This document shows, piece after piece, positions 48,027 through 57,438 of a stretch of 64,000 nt of DNA (within the stretch, counting starts at the first letter, position 1; each line of letters starts with the position of its first letter). Both the position numbers and the translations under genes were made by a program. The notes below the pieces were generated by a model. That model searched no databases, was not told the DNA's origin, and worked only from the letters and a program-made list of their open reading frames with translations. Location: contig JAEDLK010000002.1 of the NCBI GenBank assembly GCA_016295355.1, positions 1 through 64,000 of the forward strand, written 5' to 3'. This DNA is from Clostridiaceae bacterium. GTDB taxonomy: Bacteria; Bacillota; Clostridia; Oscillospirales; Acutalibacteraceae.

Positions 48027-51000
48027 TTATACTTTTTTGACACTTAACAGGGTCTTAACACCGTTAATATCCCATTCCTTAGCGTAAGCGTCCTCTCCGG
48101 CCGGGCCGATGGTCAAAGTTTCACCGAGAGTTTCGGCCAAAATCAACGCCCGATTCTTTTCGGCAGGCTGTGTCACAGCCTTATCACCGTCTAACGTGAT
48201 AGTGATATGATCGGTCACACAGAAGTCGGCCTCTTTACGCATGGTTTGAATCTTACTGATCAGTTCACGCACATAACCTTCCTCAATCAGTTCTTCTGTC
48301 AGCACCGTATCCAGCGTGACCGAAACGCCGTTATCGCTGACGGTGTAAAGTCCCTCTTTCTGGGCCGTTTCAATCAACAAATCATCGGCCGTCAACACCA
48401 CTTGCCCATCGGCAAAGTCAAAGATCAGATGGCCGGTTTCATCCAAGGTTTTTTTAGCGGCAACGCCATCCAATCCGGTCAAAGCAGTGCGGATTTCACC
48501 GAGCTGTTTGCCGTATTTAGGCCCAACCGTACGCAACTGCGGCTTAAAGTTATAGCTGACCAAATCGGTTTCGCCCTGCGTAAAGACAACCTCTCGCACA
48601 TTTAGTTCATCCCGTACAATGGCAACACAGTAATCGTTCAACGGTGTGTCGCACTGCACATACATGGTAGCAAGCGGCTGACGGTTTTTGCGATTGGCAC
48701 CGTTACGAGCCGCCCGTCCCAACACAACAATCTGCAACACTCTCTTCATTTCGTCCTCAAGAGCCGTGTCAATCGCCTGCTCATCCACCGTCGGGAAATC
48801 GCACAAATGCACGCTTTCGGGGGCCGTTTTGTCAACCGAGCCAACCAAGTTACGGTAAATGCTTTCAGCCATGAACGGAATCATGGGGGCGGCAACTTTA
48901 GCCGTGTTCACCAGCGCCGTATACAAGGTCATATAAGCCGCCACCTTATCGTCCGGCATACCCGATACCCAGTACCGCTCTCGTCCGCGACGGACATACC
49001 AGTTACTTAATTCATCCACAAAATCCTGCAAGGCACGAGCTGCTTCGGGAATCCGATACTGGCCAAGGTTGGTATCCACTGACTTAATCATGCTGTTCAT
49101 ACGGGACAACAGCCAACGATCCATGACCGAAAGCCGGCAATTCGACAGAGAATACTTTGTCGGATCAAATTCATCAATATTGGCATACAGAACATAAAAA
49201 GCGTAGGTATTCCAAAGCGTGCCCATAAACTTACGCTGACCCTCTACCACGGCTTTTCCGTAAAAACGATTGGGCAGCCAGGGGGCGGAATTCGTGTAGA
49301 AATACCAACGCACGGCATCGGCACCGTAGGTGGCCAAAGCCTCAAACGGATCGACAGCATTCCCCTTGGATTTGCTCATTTTCTGACCCTTTTCATCCTG
49401 AACATGGCCCAGCACAATCACATGCTTATACGGAGCCCGGTTAAAGATAAGGGTTGAGATAGCCAACAGAGAATAGAACCAGCCTCTTGTCTGATCAACA
49501 GCCTCGGAAATAAAGTCGGCCGGGAACTGGGCATGGAACAATTCTTCATTCTCAAAGGGATAATGATGTTGGGCAAACGGCATCGAGCCGGAGTCGAACC
49601 AACAGTCAATCACCTCGGGCACTCGCTTCATCACACCGCCGCACTCGGGGCAACGCAGGGTAACGGCATCAATATAAGGCCGGTGCAGTTCAATATCCTC
49701 CGGGCAATTATCCGACATTTCTTTCAGTTCGGCAATACTGCCCACGGCATGACGACAGCCGCAGTCACATTCCCAAATATTCAGCGGCGTACCCCAGTAC
49801 CGGTTACGGGAAAGGCCCCAATCCTGTACATTCTCCAGCCAGTCGCCGAAACGACCCTTGCCAATGCTTTCGGGAATCCAATCAATGGTATTATTGTTGC
49901 GAATTAAATCATCCTTAACCGCCGTCATCTTGATAAACCAAGACTCTCTGGCGTAATAAATCAAAGGCGTGTCACAACGCCAGCAGAAGGGATAATCATG
50001 CTCAAACTTCGGAGCGGCAAACAACAGCTGACGGCTTTCCAGATCCTTCAGCACCAACGGATCCGCATCTTTGACAAACAGGCCCGCAAACGGTGTTTCA
50101 CTTGTCATGTGACCCTTGCCGTCTACAAACTGAACAAACGGCAAATCGTTGTCACGGCCGACGCGGGAGTCATCCTCACCGAAGGCCGGTGCGATATGTA
50201 CGATGCCGGTACCGTCACTCATGGTAACATAGCCGTCGCAGGTGACAAAGTGAGCCTTTTTCTTCTGCTTATCGGCCACTTCCTTGGCGCAGGCATACAG
50301 CGGTTCATAGGAACGACCCTTTAAGTTCTCACCGATCATACGCTCCAACACGGTATAGGCCGGCTTATCCTCGCCGCCCAGTTCGCCAAGCACACGGTCG
50401 GCCAAAGCCTCGGCCAAATAGTAGGTATAGCCGTCGGCCGCCTTGACCTTCAAATAGGTTTCCTGCGGATTGACGCACAAGGCCGTGTTGGAAGGCAATG
50501 TCCACGGGGTGGTTGTCCAGGCCAGAAAATAAGCATCCTCATTGACCGCCTTAAAACGCACCACCGCCGACCGCTCCTTGACGCTCTTGTAGCCTTGAGC
50601 TACCTCGTGAGAGGACAACGGCGTCCCGCAACGGGGACAATACGGCACAATCTTAAAGCCCTTATATAAGAGTTTCTTTTCGTAAATCTTTTTCAGTGCC
50701 CACCATTCCGACTCGATATAATCGTTATCGTAGGTTACATACGGGTGATCCATATCAGCCCAAAAACCGACTGTACGGGAAAAATCTTCCCACATACCCT
50801 TGTACTGCCAAACACTTTCCTTGCAGTGCTTGATGAAATCCTCCAAGCCGTACTGCTCGATCTGCTCCTTGCCGTCAAGGCCGAGCTTCTTTTCAACCTC
50901 TAATTCGACCGGCAGACCGTGCGTATCCCATCCGGCCTTACGGGGTACCATACAGCCCTTCATGGTCTGATACCGAGGAATCATATCCTTAATGACACGG

Positions 51001-51182
51001 GTCAGCACATGGCCGATATGGGGCTTACCGTTGGCCGTCGGAGGGCCGTCATAAAACACATAGGGCTTACCCTTTTTGCGGTCGTCGATGCTCTTTTCAA
51101 AGATACGGTTATCCTTCCAGTACTTTTCGACCTTTTTTTCTTCTTCCACAAAATTCAGGTTGGCGGATACACTGTTATACAT
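48027..51182 (-). CDS. ileS: Isoleucyl-tRNA synthetase, apparently the eukaryote-like (type 2) form
   Basis: 1051 residues from ATG 51182 with AGAGG ahead. HIGH motif PPTANGKPHIGHVL, GWDTHGLPVELEVEKKLG, the CP1 editing region (TPLSSHEVAQGYK; LAWTTTPWTLPSN), and KMSKSKGNAVDP. It ends with a long C-terminal extension. Length, the opening FVEEEKKVEKYWKDNRIFEKS and the GLPVE form fit IleRS type 2, which is naturally less sensitive to mupirocin. Expression is governed by the T-box upstream. The subtype is a judgement from sequence feel, not from alignment. Confidence 0.95.
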   Translation of the reverse strand: MYNSVSANLNFVEEEKKVEKYWKDNRIFEKSIDDRKKGKPYVFYDGPPTANGKPHIGHVLTRVIKDMIPRYQTMKGCMVPRKAGWDTHGLPVELEVEKKLGLDGKEQIEQYGLEDFIKHCKESVWQYKGMWEDFSRTVGFWADMDHPYVTYDNDYIESEWWALKKIYEKKLLYKGFKIVPYCPRCGTPLSSHEVAQGYKSVKERSAVVRFKAVNEDAYFLAWTTTPWTLPSNTALCVNPQETYLKVKAADGYTYYLAEALADRVLGELGGEDKPAYTVLERMIGENLKGRSYEPLYACAKEVADKQKKKAHFVTCDGYVTMSDGTGIVHIAPAFGEDDSRVGRDNDLPFVQFVDGKGHMTSETPFAGLFVKDADPLVLKDLESRQLLFAAPKFEHDYPFCWRCDTPLIYYARESWFIKMTAVKDDLIRNNNTIDWIPESIGKGRFGDWLENVQDWGLSRNRYWGTPLNIWECDCGCRHAVGSIAELKEMSDNCPEDIELHRPYIDAVTLRCPECGGVMKRVPEVIDCWFDSGSMPFAQHHYPFENEELFHAQFPADFISEAVDQTRGWFYSLLAISTLIFNRAPYKHVIVLGHVQDEKGQKMSKSKGNAVDPFEALATYGADAVRWYFYTNSAPWLPNRFYGKAVVEGQRKFMGTLWNTYAFYVLYANIDEFDPTKYSLSNCRLSVMDRWLLSRMNSMIKSVDTNLGQYRIPEAARALQDFVDELSNWYVRRGRERYWVSGMPDDKVAAYMTLYTALVNTAKVAAPMIPFMAESIYRNLVGSVDKTAPESVHLCDFPTVDEQAIDTALEDEMKRVLQIVVLGRAARNGANRKNRQPLATMYVQCDTPLNDYCVAIVRDELNVREVVFTQGETDLVSYNFKPQLRTVGPKYGKQLGEIRTALTGLDGVAAKKTLDETGHLIFDFADGQVVLTADDLLIETAQKEGLYTVSDNGVSVTLDTVLTEELIEEGYVRELISKIQTMRKEADFCVTDHITITLDGDKAVTQPAEKNRALILAETLGETLTIGPAGEDAYAKEWDINGVKTLLSVKKV

Positions 51183-51194
51183 CGTTTTCCTCTC

Positions 51195-51470
51195 CCTTTT
51201 TGATAAAACAAAAAACGACCCCGTCCGATAATAGGACAAGAGCCGAAAACGACCTGCAACCACCTATTACGGCATACTGACATATGCGGTTCCGCTAACG
51301 GGGAACATCCGGAGAAGCCTAAATCGCACAAGCGACCTCGACCCACGACTCAGGAGTGATTTTCGCCTTTTTGCTACTGTCGCCGGTCTCACACCATCAC
51401 CGGCTCGCTTTCATCTCACGCAAAGGGTACTCTCTCCGTCACAGTCTTTCAACGGGGGTATTTTGTTGTT
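51195..51470 (-). promoter_or_regulatory. T-box riboswitch for tRNA-Ile
   Basis: On the minus strand: a Stem I start with ACGGAGAGAGTA, a distal GGTGATGGTGTGAGACCGG hairpin, and a specifier region AAAATCACTCCTGAG holding ATC (Ile). The antiterminator region is AATAGGTGGTTGCAGG, with TGGT to bind the tRNA 3' end, followed by a GTCC/GGAC-based terminator and TTTTTTG. The usual T-box GGTGGTACCGCG is altered here. Uncharged tRNA-Ile should allow read-through into ileS. Confidence 0.85.
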
Positions 51471-51480
51471 CACAGTAAGT

Positions 51481-51508
51481 ATTATACCACGCCTTGTTAA
51501 AAAAGCAA
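51481..51508 (-). promoter_or_regulatory. Promoter of the ileS T-box transcript
   Basis: On the minus strand: TTGCTT (51508-51503), 16 bases, TATAAT (51486-51481), just ahead of the T-box. Confidence 0.75.
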
Positions 51509-51566
51509 GGTTTTCTTTACAAAGAGGCTGTTTTCACGATTATCGGCCGAAAAGCAGCCCCTTTTC

Positions 51567-52538
51567 TTATTTTTTGAAATTGATGCCGAAGGCATAGCAA
51601 AAATCGCCCAGCCAGACCCGAAAAGCACCTTTAATACTTTTATAATACCGCCGATAACAGCGAAGATAGAACAGTAATCCCACAAACAAAAACAGATTTT
51701 TGCTTTGCAAAAAGTGCAGTCGGCGTTTTTCAAAACGGATCATGGCTTTAATGGCTTTTTTGTCCTTGGGCGCCACCGAAAAGGCACCGCTGACCAAATA
51801 GGTATGCCCCTCAATCGATTCTTGCAAGCCCCGCTGTCGCTTTTGTCTGTCTCCCAAAAAGGTGGTTCGGTTCATATCGGACAGCGACACATTATCCCCA
51901 TGGAACCGATAATACACCAGCTTGGTATTTAAGACGGCTGATTGCCCGATCAAAGCCCCGATCATATTTATCAGCCAATCATGCGCCATCATGGATTTTA
52001 GGTCAATGGCTTTGAGATAGGGTTTGCATTCCGCCCGAAAAGCCGTCGCAAAGCCCCGTATGTAGGAGCACCCGATGAGCGAATCCACCGAAACAACGCT
52101 TAAGCTGCCGTCGAACACATCCCCCAAATACGGAATGCCGGCGTTTTCAATCTTCTTGTCGTCCCCATCAATCACATCATATCGAGAGGACAGCACCGTC
52201 AATTCGGGATGCTTTTCAAAGCAGTCGCACATAACACGGGTTTTATCCGCATGCCACACATCGTCCTGGTCGCTTAAAAAAATCACATCGCCCTGTGCTT
52301 TTTCAATGGCTGAAAAAAAATTCAGGCAAAAGCCAAGGTTAGTTTCGTTGACATACACACGCCAGTTTTCCAGTCCGTACTCCGCAATAAAGGTCTCGCA
52401 AATCTTAACGGTGTCATCGGTGCTTCGGTCATCACAGATAATGACCTCATCCACCGGCTTTTGTTGCGTGCGGATGCTTTCCAACTGTTTTTTAACATAG
52501 CGAGCCCCGTTGTAGGTAGCCATACAAACAGATATCAT
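51567..52538 (-). CDS. Glycosyltransferase family 2 (rhamnosyltransferase-like)
   Basis: The 323-residue GT-A protein begins MISVCMATYNGARYVKKQLESI, with the nucleotide-sugar segment EVIICDDRSTDDTV and the metal motif LSDQDDVWH. Later AFRAECKPYL and MAHDWLINM fit rhamnosyl or galactosyl transferases of cell-wall polysaccharide synthesis. The C-terminus is basic and hydrophobic (membrane contact). It lies one base after a second GT2 gene and downstream of rfbA, which makes dTDP-glucose. Confidence 0.88.
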   Translation of the reverse strand: MISVCMATYNGARYVKKQLESIRTQQKPVDEVIICDDRSTDDTVKICETFIAEYGLENWRVYVNETNLGFCLNFFSAIEKAQGDVIFLSDQDDVWHADKTRVMCDCFEKHPELTVLSSRYDVIDGDDKKIENAGIPYLGDVFDGSLSVVSVDSLIGCSYIRGFATAFRAECKPYLKAIDLKSMMAHDWLINMIGALIGQSAVLNTKLVYYRFHGDNVSLSDMNRTTFLGDRQKRQRGLQESIEGHTYLVSGAFSVAPKDKKAIKAMIRFEKRRLHFLQSKNLFLFVGLLFYLRCYRRYYKSIKGAFRVWLGDFCYAFGINFKK

Positions 52539-52539
52539 G

Positions 52540-53547
52540 TTACTTCACCTTCATAAACAGCCCGACACACCGATATTTGAGAAAGGACGCTCCATAGCAA
52601 AACAGGCGAATCAAAAAAGCGCTGCCGGTGCGTGCCGCAAGGCAAATCATTTTTTCAGACATCCCCTGCCCCTTGGCAGACTTTGCGCACGCAGAAAAGG
52701 ATGGTTCCGACAGGGTTTGACGGACGACCGCCTTGATTTCCCGCCCGGATAAGCGGCTACCCGGTAAATACAAATCCATCAAGCAGGAAAAAACAGATTT
52801 TAGATAGTAAAGCGAGCAAAACGCGGCGTCGCGGCAGACCGTGCAAAGCAGCTTATAGCGTTTTAACAGCCACTCTTTCTTTTGTGGGTCATACCGCTTG
52901 GTCAGACTGCCCGTGCGCTGGATGTAATGATAAAAGCAACGGTCATAGTAGACCATGGTATGCTCATGCAGCAAGGCGGACAGGTTAAAGGCCGTGTCCT
53001 CAAAGACCTCGCCGACCGGCATGGTCAGATTGTTTTTTTGTATAAAATCTGCCCGATAGAGCTTCCCCACACAGGTATCTATCAAATGCAAGCGCTTTAA
53101 TTCCGGCAGTAAAGCATCCTGCGTCTCGCTCGACAGCACACAGTCTTCATGGCTGACACGGCGGGATGCACCGCCGGGAATCTCCAACAAAAAGCCGGTC
53201 ATCACCACATCGGCATGGCTGTCCTCGGCTTTGTTAAGCAAAAAGGACAGCATATCCGGTTGGACATAATCATCGGAATCCACAAAGCAAAAATAAGTTC
53301 CCTTGGCCTTTTGCATTCCGAAATTGCGTGAATAGGCTAAGCCGTGGTTTTCGTTATGGAACACCCGAATGCGTGAATCGGTCTTTGCCAAACGGTCGCA
53401 CAGCGCACCGGAACCGTCCGGCGAACCGTCGTCAATTAAGAGAATCTCAAAATCCCGTTCATCTTGGGAAAGAACGCTATCCACGCATTTTTGCAAATAT
53501 GCTTCCACCCCGTAAACGGGGATAATTACACTAATGGTCGGATTCAT
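52540..53547 (-). CDS. Glycosyltransferase family 2
   Basis: The 335-residue protein: TISVIIPVYGVEAYLQKCVDSVLSQ, ILLIDDGSPDGSG and CFVDSDDYVQPDML give the GT-A fold with its DxD-type metal site. The C-terminal third is alpha-helical with hydrophobic stretches. It begins two bases after the rfbA stop and continues directly into the other transferase, a small polysaccharide or teichoic-type glycan operon. The acceptor is unknown. Confidence 0.88.
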   Translation of the reverse strand: MNPTISVIIPVYGVEAYLQKCVDSVLSQDERDFEILLIDDGSPDGSGALCDRLAKTDSRIRVFHNENHGLAYSRNFGMQKAKGTYFCFVDSDDYVQPDMLSFLLNKAEDSHADVVMTGFLLEIPGGASRRVSHEDCVLSSETQDALLPELKRLHLIDTCVGKLYRADFIQKNNLTMPVGEVFEDTAFNLSALLHEHTMVYYDRCFYHYIQRTGSLTKRYDPQKKEWLLKRYKLLCTVCRDAAFCSLYYLKSVFSCLMDLYLPGSRLSGREIKAVVRQTLSEPSFSACAKSAKGQGMSEKMICLAARTGSAFLIRLFCYGASFLKYRCVGLFMKVK

Positions 53548-53549
53548 GC

Positions 53550-54437
53550 TTAATACTTGATTTTGCCCTCGGCCACAGCCAACAAATGCTTGCCGTAGGG
53601 ACTCTTTCCGTAACGGTTGGCCGACGAAAGCAGGTCTTCTTTTTCAATCCAACCGTTATGATAGGCAATTTCCTCAACGGCCGAAATCTGAATCCCCTGC
53701 CGACTCTGCACCATGTGGACGAACTCGGAGGCCTCCAACAGACTGTCCATGGTGCCGGTATCCAACCAGGCAAAGCCACGGCCGAGCAGTTGAACATCCA
53801 ACAGTCCGTCCTGTAAATACATATCGTTGAGCGTGGTGATTTCCAGTTCACCCCGTTCGGACGGTTCAACCTTTCCGGCTCTCGCACTCACACCGGCCGG
53901 ATAGAAATACAAGCCTGTCACGGCATAGTTGCTCTTGGGATTCTTGGGCTTTTCCTCAATGGATACCGCCTTACCGTTTTGATCAAACGCCACAATGCCA
54001 AACCGCTCGGGGTCGTTGACAAAATAGCCGAACACGGTGGCACGACCGTTTTTCTCGGCGTCCTCGGCGGCTTTTTTAAGGGTATGGGAAAACCCGTTAC
54101 CGTAAAAAATATTATCGCCCAGCACCATGGCACAGGCATCATTGCCAATAAAGGATTCCCCAATCAAAAAAGCCTGGGCAAGTCCGTCCGGCGACGGTTG
54201 AACAGCATAGGAAAGACGAATACCATAGTCATGTCCGTCGCCGAGCAACCGTTCAAAATTCGGCAAATCGGTGGGGGTGGAGATGATGAGAATATCCCGA
54301 ATACCGGCCAACATCAAGGTGGACAGCGGATAGTAAATCATCGGTTTATCATACACGGGCAAGAGTTGCTTGGATGTCACCATGGTTAACGGATACAACC
54401 GAGTCCCACTGCCACCGGCCAAAATAATCCCTTTCAC
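53550..54437 (-). CDS. rfbA: Glucose-1-phosphate thymidylyltransferase
   Basis: The 295-residue nucleotidyltransferase: GIILAGGSGTRLYPLTMVTSKQLLPVYDKPMIYYPLSTLML, DNIFYGNGF and SIEEKPKNPKSNYAVTGLYFY are textbook RfbA/RmlA. It forms dTDP-glucose, first step toward dTDP-rhamnose. rfbB, C and D are not in the window. It heads the GT operon. Confidence 0.95.
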   Translation of the reverse strand: MKGIILAGGSGTRLYPLTMVTSKQLLPVYDKPMIYYPLSTLMLAGIRDILIISTPTDLPNFERLLGDGHDYGIRLSYAVQPSPDGLAQAFLIGESFIGNDACAMVLGDNIFYGNGFSHTLKKAAEDAEKNGRATVFGYFVNDPERFGIVAFDQNGKAVSIEEKPKNPKSNYAVTGLYFYPAGVSARAGKVEPSERGELEITTLNDMYLQDGLLDVQLLGRGFAWLDTGTMDSLLEASEFVHMVQSRQGIQISAVEEIAYHNGWIEKEDLLSSANRYGKSPYGKHLLAVAEGKIKY

Positions 54438-54469
54438 AAAAAGCCCTCCCTAAATTGTTATTGTTACCA

Positions 54470-55060
54470 TCACTGAATGTCGATACTGACAATACTGATT
54501 TCTTCAATCGGTCGATCATTGGCGTCTGTCGCCGCATGACCGATGGCATCCACAACCTCCATACCATCCATAATCTGTCCGAACACGGTATGGTGATAGT
54601 CCAACCACGGTGTGCCGCCGACACGGGCGTACTGTTCCACACATTCGGTCGGGAACATTTGCGGATAGTCTTTCATTTGATTCATCAAATTCTCGGGCAC
54701 CTCATCGGCCGTCACAATAAAGAACTGACTGCCGTTGGTATTCGGGCCTGCATTGGCCATGCTTAAGGCACCCCGATAGTTGTGTAGATCCTTGGAGAAT
54801 TCATCCTCAAACGAACCGCCCCAAATGCTTTCGCCGCCGCAACCGGTACCTGTCGGATCGCCGCCCTGAATCATAAAGTTTTCGATAACCCGATGAAAAA
54901 TGATACCGTTATAATAGCCGTTTTTAGCATGAGTGGTAAAGTTCTCCACCGTTTTAGGGGCCTTATCGGCAAACAGTCGTACCGAAAAATCGCCCTTATT
55001 GGTGTGAATCACGGCCACGGTTTCGCCGGTTTTCGGAGCACTCATTTGATCAAAGCTCAT
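54470..55060 (-). CDS. Peptidyl-prolyl cis-trans isomerase, cyclophilin type
   Basis: 196 residues from ATG 55060; the frame to 55129 is longer but lacks a ribosome site. VAVIHTNKGDFSVRLFADKAPKTVENF, IFHRVIENFMIQGGDPTGTGCGG, FEDEFSKDLHNYRGALSMANAGPNTNGSQFFI and HTVFGQIMDGMEVVDAI include the catalytic Arg and substrate-pocket residues. No signal peptide, so it acts in the cytoplasm on protein folding. Confidence 0.93.
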   Translation of the reverse strand: MSFDQMSAPKTGETVAVIHTNKGDFSVRLFADKAPKTVENFTTHAKNGYYNGIIFHRVIENFMIQGGDPTGTGCGGESIWGGSFEDEFSKDLHNYRGALSMANAGPNTNGSQFFIVTADEVPENLMNQMKDYPQMFPTECVEQYARVGGTPWLDYHHTVFGQIMDGMEVVDAIGHAATDANDRPIEEISIVSIDIQ

Positions 55061-55210
55061 AAAAAACAACCTTTCTTTACTTTCGTAAAATGATACTCTT
55101 ATTATACTGATAACGCACCGTCTTTGCAACCCAAATTTTGCCGAATGACTCCCACAGGTGCCCCGGCGAACAATTTTCGCCGAAACAGGCCTCTCTCTTA
55201 CAAGTTTTTC

Positions 55211-55239
55211 TTGTATTCGTGCTCTATATATGGTACAAT
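55211..55239 (+). promoter_or_regulatory. Promoter of nrdR-gltX-glnS-nif3
   Basis: TTGTAT (55211-55216), 17 bases, TACAAT (55234-55239), 40 bases before nrdR. Confidence 0.7.
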
Positions 55240-55278
55240 TGTTAAGTATATTTAGATGTGTTTATGAGGTGAAAATCC

Positions 55279-55731
55279 ATGAAATGTCCTTTCTGCGGCT
55301 ACGAAGAAAGCAAGGTTGTCGACTCCCGTCCGACCGACGAGGGGGAACGCATCCGCCGTCGGCGTGAATGCCTGCAATGTACCAAACGGTTTACCACCTA
55401 TGAGATGATTGAGAGTCTGCCCATCATTGTCATTAAAAAGGATAAGTCCCGACAGCCGTTTGACCGCCAAAAGCTGATGAACGGTCTGTTGCGTGCCTGC
55501 GAAAAGCGGCCGGTTTCCATCAATATGCTGGACGGCCTGATCGACGAAATCGAGCTGACCATTCAAAATTCACTCGACCGAGAGGTTTCTTCGGAGCATA
55601 TCGGTGAATTGGTCATGGAAAAACTAAAAGGGTTGGATGAGGTCGCCTATGTACGGTTCGCCTCGGTTTACCGCCAATTCAAGGATGTTTCCAGCTTTAT
55701 GGACGAATTGAACATATTATTGAAAAAATAA
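55279..55731 (+). CDS. nrdR: Transcriptional repressor NrdR
   Basis: 150 residues. The zinc ribbon MKCPFCGYEESKVVDSRPTD...RRECLQCTKRFTTYE is followed by an ATP-cone (LPIIVIKKDKSRQPFDRQKLMNGLLRACEKRPV...ALINEQ-like region). NrdR represses ribonucleotide reductase genes when dATP is high. It heads a plus-strand set with gltX, glnS and nif3. Confidence 0.96.
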   Translation: MKCPFCGYEESKVVDSRPTDEGERIRRRRECLQCTKRFTTYEMIESLPIIVIKKDKSRQPFDRQKLMNGLLRACEKRPVSINMLDGLIDEIELTIQNSLDREVSSEHIGELVMEKLKGLDEVAYVRFASVYRQFKDVSSFMDELNILLKK

Positions 55732-55773
55732 CCGGGTCGGCCGGTTCACACCGACTCGTCGGAGGCCAATACC

Positions 55774-57429
55774 ATGACAGAAAACGAAAAAATGGCGGAG
55801 CTGTTGCTTCCCCATATCACCAAAACACCGGCAGATTATGAAGCGTTGTATCCAAAGCGCGACCTGCCCGAGGGAGCCAGGGTCACCCGTATTGCTCCCA
55901 GTCCCACCGGCTATTTGCATTTAGGTACTCTTTTCACCGCTTTGGTTAACCGTTTGACCGCCACCTCTACCGGCGGTATCTTCTTTACCAGAATTGAAGA
56001 CACCGATAAAAAGCGGGAGGTGACCGGCGGCATTGAGGATATCATCGGCGGTTTGAACGATTACGGCATCGTCATTGACGAAGGCTTTGTCAGCGGCGAA
56101 ACGCAAAAGGGCGATTACGGCCCGTATAAGCAATCCGACCGTGCGGAAATTTACCAAACCTATGTAAAACAGTTGATTCGTGAGGGTTTGGCTTACCCCT
56201 GCTTCTGCACCGAACAGGAGTTAGAGAGGGTCAGAGAAAAGCAGGAACAGCAAAAAATTCGCACCGGCTATCACGGTGAATGGGCGTGTCATCGTCACAT
56301 CACCTACGAACAGGCCAAAGCGGAGATAGAAAGCGGAAAGCCCTTTGTGGTTCGCCTGCGTTCGCCCGGAAACGAAGAAAACCGCATTGTCTTTGAGGAC
56401 ATGATTAAGGGCAAAATCGAAATGCCGGAAAACGACGAAGACTTTGTTCTGCTGAAATCAGACGGCATCCCGACCTATCACTTTGCCCATGTGATTGACG
56501 ATCATTTGATGCAAACCACCCACGTGATGCGGGGAGATGAATGGATTTCCTCCACCCCCAAGCATATTCAGCTATTCCGTTTACTGGGCTTTAAGGTTCC
56601 CAAGTATGCTCACATTTCCCCGATTATGAAATTGGACAACTCAGCCAAGCGGAAAATTTCCAAGCGCAAGGACCCCGAGGCCGCCGTTCGCTATTTTGTG
56701 GAAGAAGGCTATGATCCGCAGAGCGTGATAGAATACTTGATGACCATTGCCGCCTCTGATTTTGAGGACTGGCGGCGCACCAACCCGACGGCGTCCTACA
56801 CTCAGTTCAAATTCAATCTAAAAAAAATGAGTGTTTCGGGTGCGCTCTTTGACCAAAACAAGCTGATTGACGTCAGCAAAAATGTGATGTCCCGTTTCAG
56901 CGGTGCCGTTATGTGTGAAAAGCTGACGGCTTGGGCCGAGGAATTTGACCCGGATTTTGCCAAGCTATTGAAAAGAGATCCTGCCTACACCGCCGCCATG
57001 GTGTCCATTGATCGTGACACGGCCAAGCCCCGTAAGGATTTGGCTCGGTTTAAGGATGCCAAGGACTATTTCTCGTATTTTTTTGATGAATTGTATGTCC
57101 CCTGCTATGACATAAGCGACATCTGCGACAAGGAAAGCGCCAAAGCCTTTTTGCAGGCCTATAAGTCCGTTTGGGACCCGTCCGATGACCGACAGGCTTG
57201 GTTTGAGAAAATCAAGACTCTTTGTCCGAGGTTGGGCTTTGCTGCCGAAACCAAGGCGTATAAGGCCGAACCGGACCGTTTCAAGGGTCACGCCGGCGAC
57301 TTAAGCAGTGTTCTGCGAGTGGCTGTGACCGGCCGGAGAAACACGCCGGATTTATGCAGCATCATGCAAGTATTGGGCGAAAGAATCGTGATGGCCCGAT
57401 TGGATGAGGCCATCAACAAGATGAATTGA
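55774..57429 (+). CDS. gltX: Glutamyl-tRNA synthetase
   Basis: The 551-residue class I synthetase. The HIGH motif is PSPTGYLHLGTLFTALVN, KMSKS appears as KISKRKDPEA, and MRGDEWISSTPKHIQLF lies between. It charges tRNA-Glu. It lies 42 bases after nrdR and ten bases before glnS. The presence of a dedicated GlnRS suggests that this enzyme need not mischarge tRNA-Gln. Confidence 0.93.
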   Translation: MTENEKMAELLLPHITKTPADYEALYPKRDLPEGARVTRIAPSPTGYLHLGTLFTALVNRLTATSTGGIFFTRIEDTDKKREVTGGIEDIIGGLNDYGIVIDEGFVSGETQKGDYGPYKQSDRAEIYQTYVKQLIREGLAYPCFCTEQELERVREKQEQQKIRTGYHGEWACHRHITYEQAKAEIESGKPFVVRLRSPGNEENRIVFEDMIKGKIEMPENDEDFVLLKSDGIPTYHFAHVIDDHLMQTTHVMRGDEWISSTPKHIQLFRLLGFKVPKYAHISPIMKLDNSAKRKISKRKDPEAAVRYFVEEGYDPQSVIEYLMTIAASDFEDWRRTNPTASYTQFKFNLKKMSVSGALFDQNKLIDVSKNVMSRFSGAVMCEKLTAWAEEFDPDFAKLLKRDPAYTAAMVSIDRDTAKPRKDLARFKDAKDYFSYFFDELYVPCYDISDICDKESAKAFLQAYKSVWDPSDDRQAWFEKIKTLCPRLGFAAETKAYKAEPDRFKGHAGDLSSVLRVAVTGRRNTPDLCSIMQVLGERIVMARLDEAINKMN

Positions 57430-57438
57430 GGGAACAGT

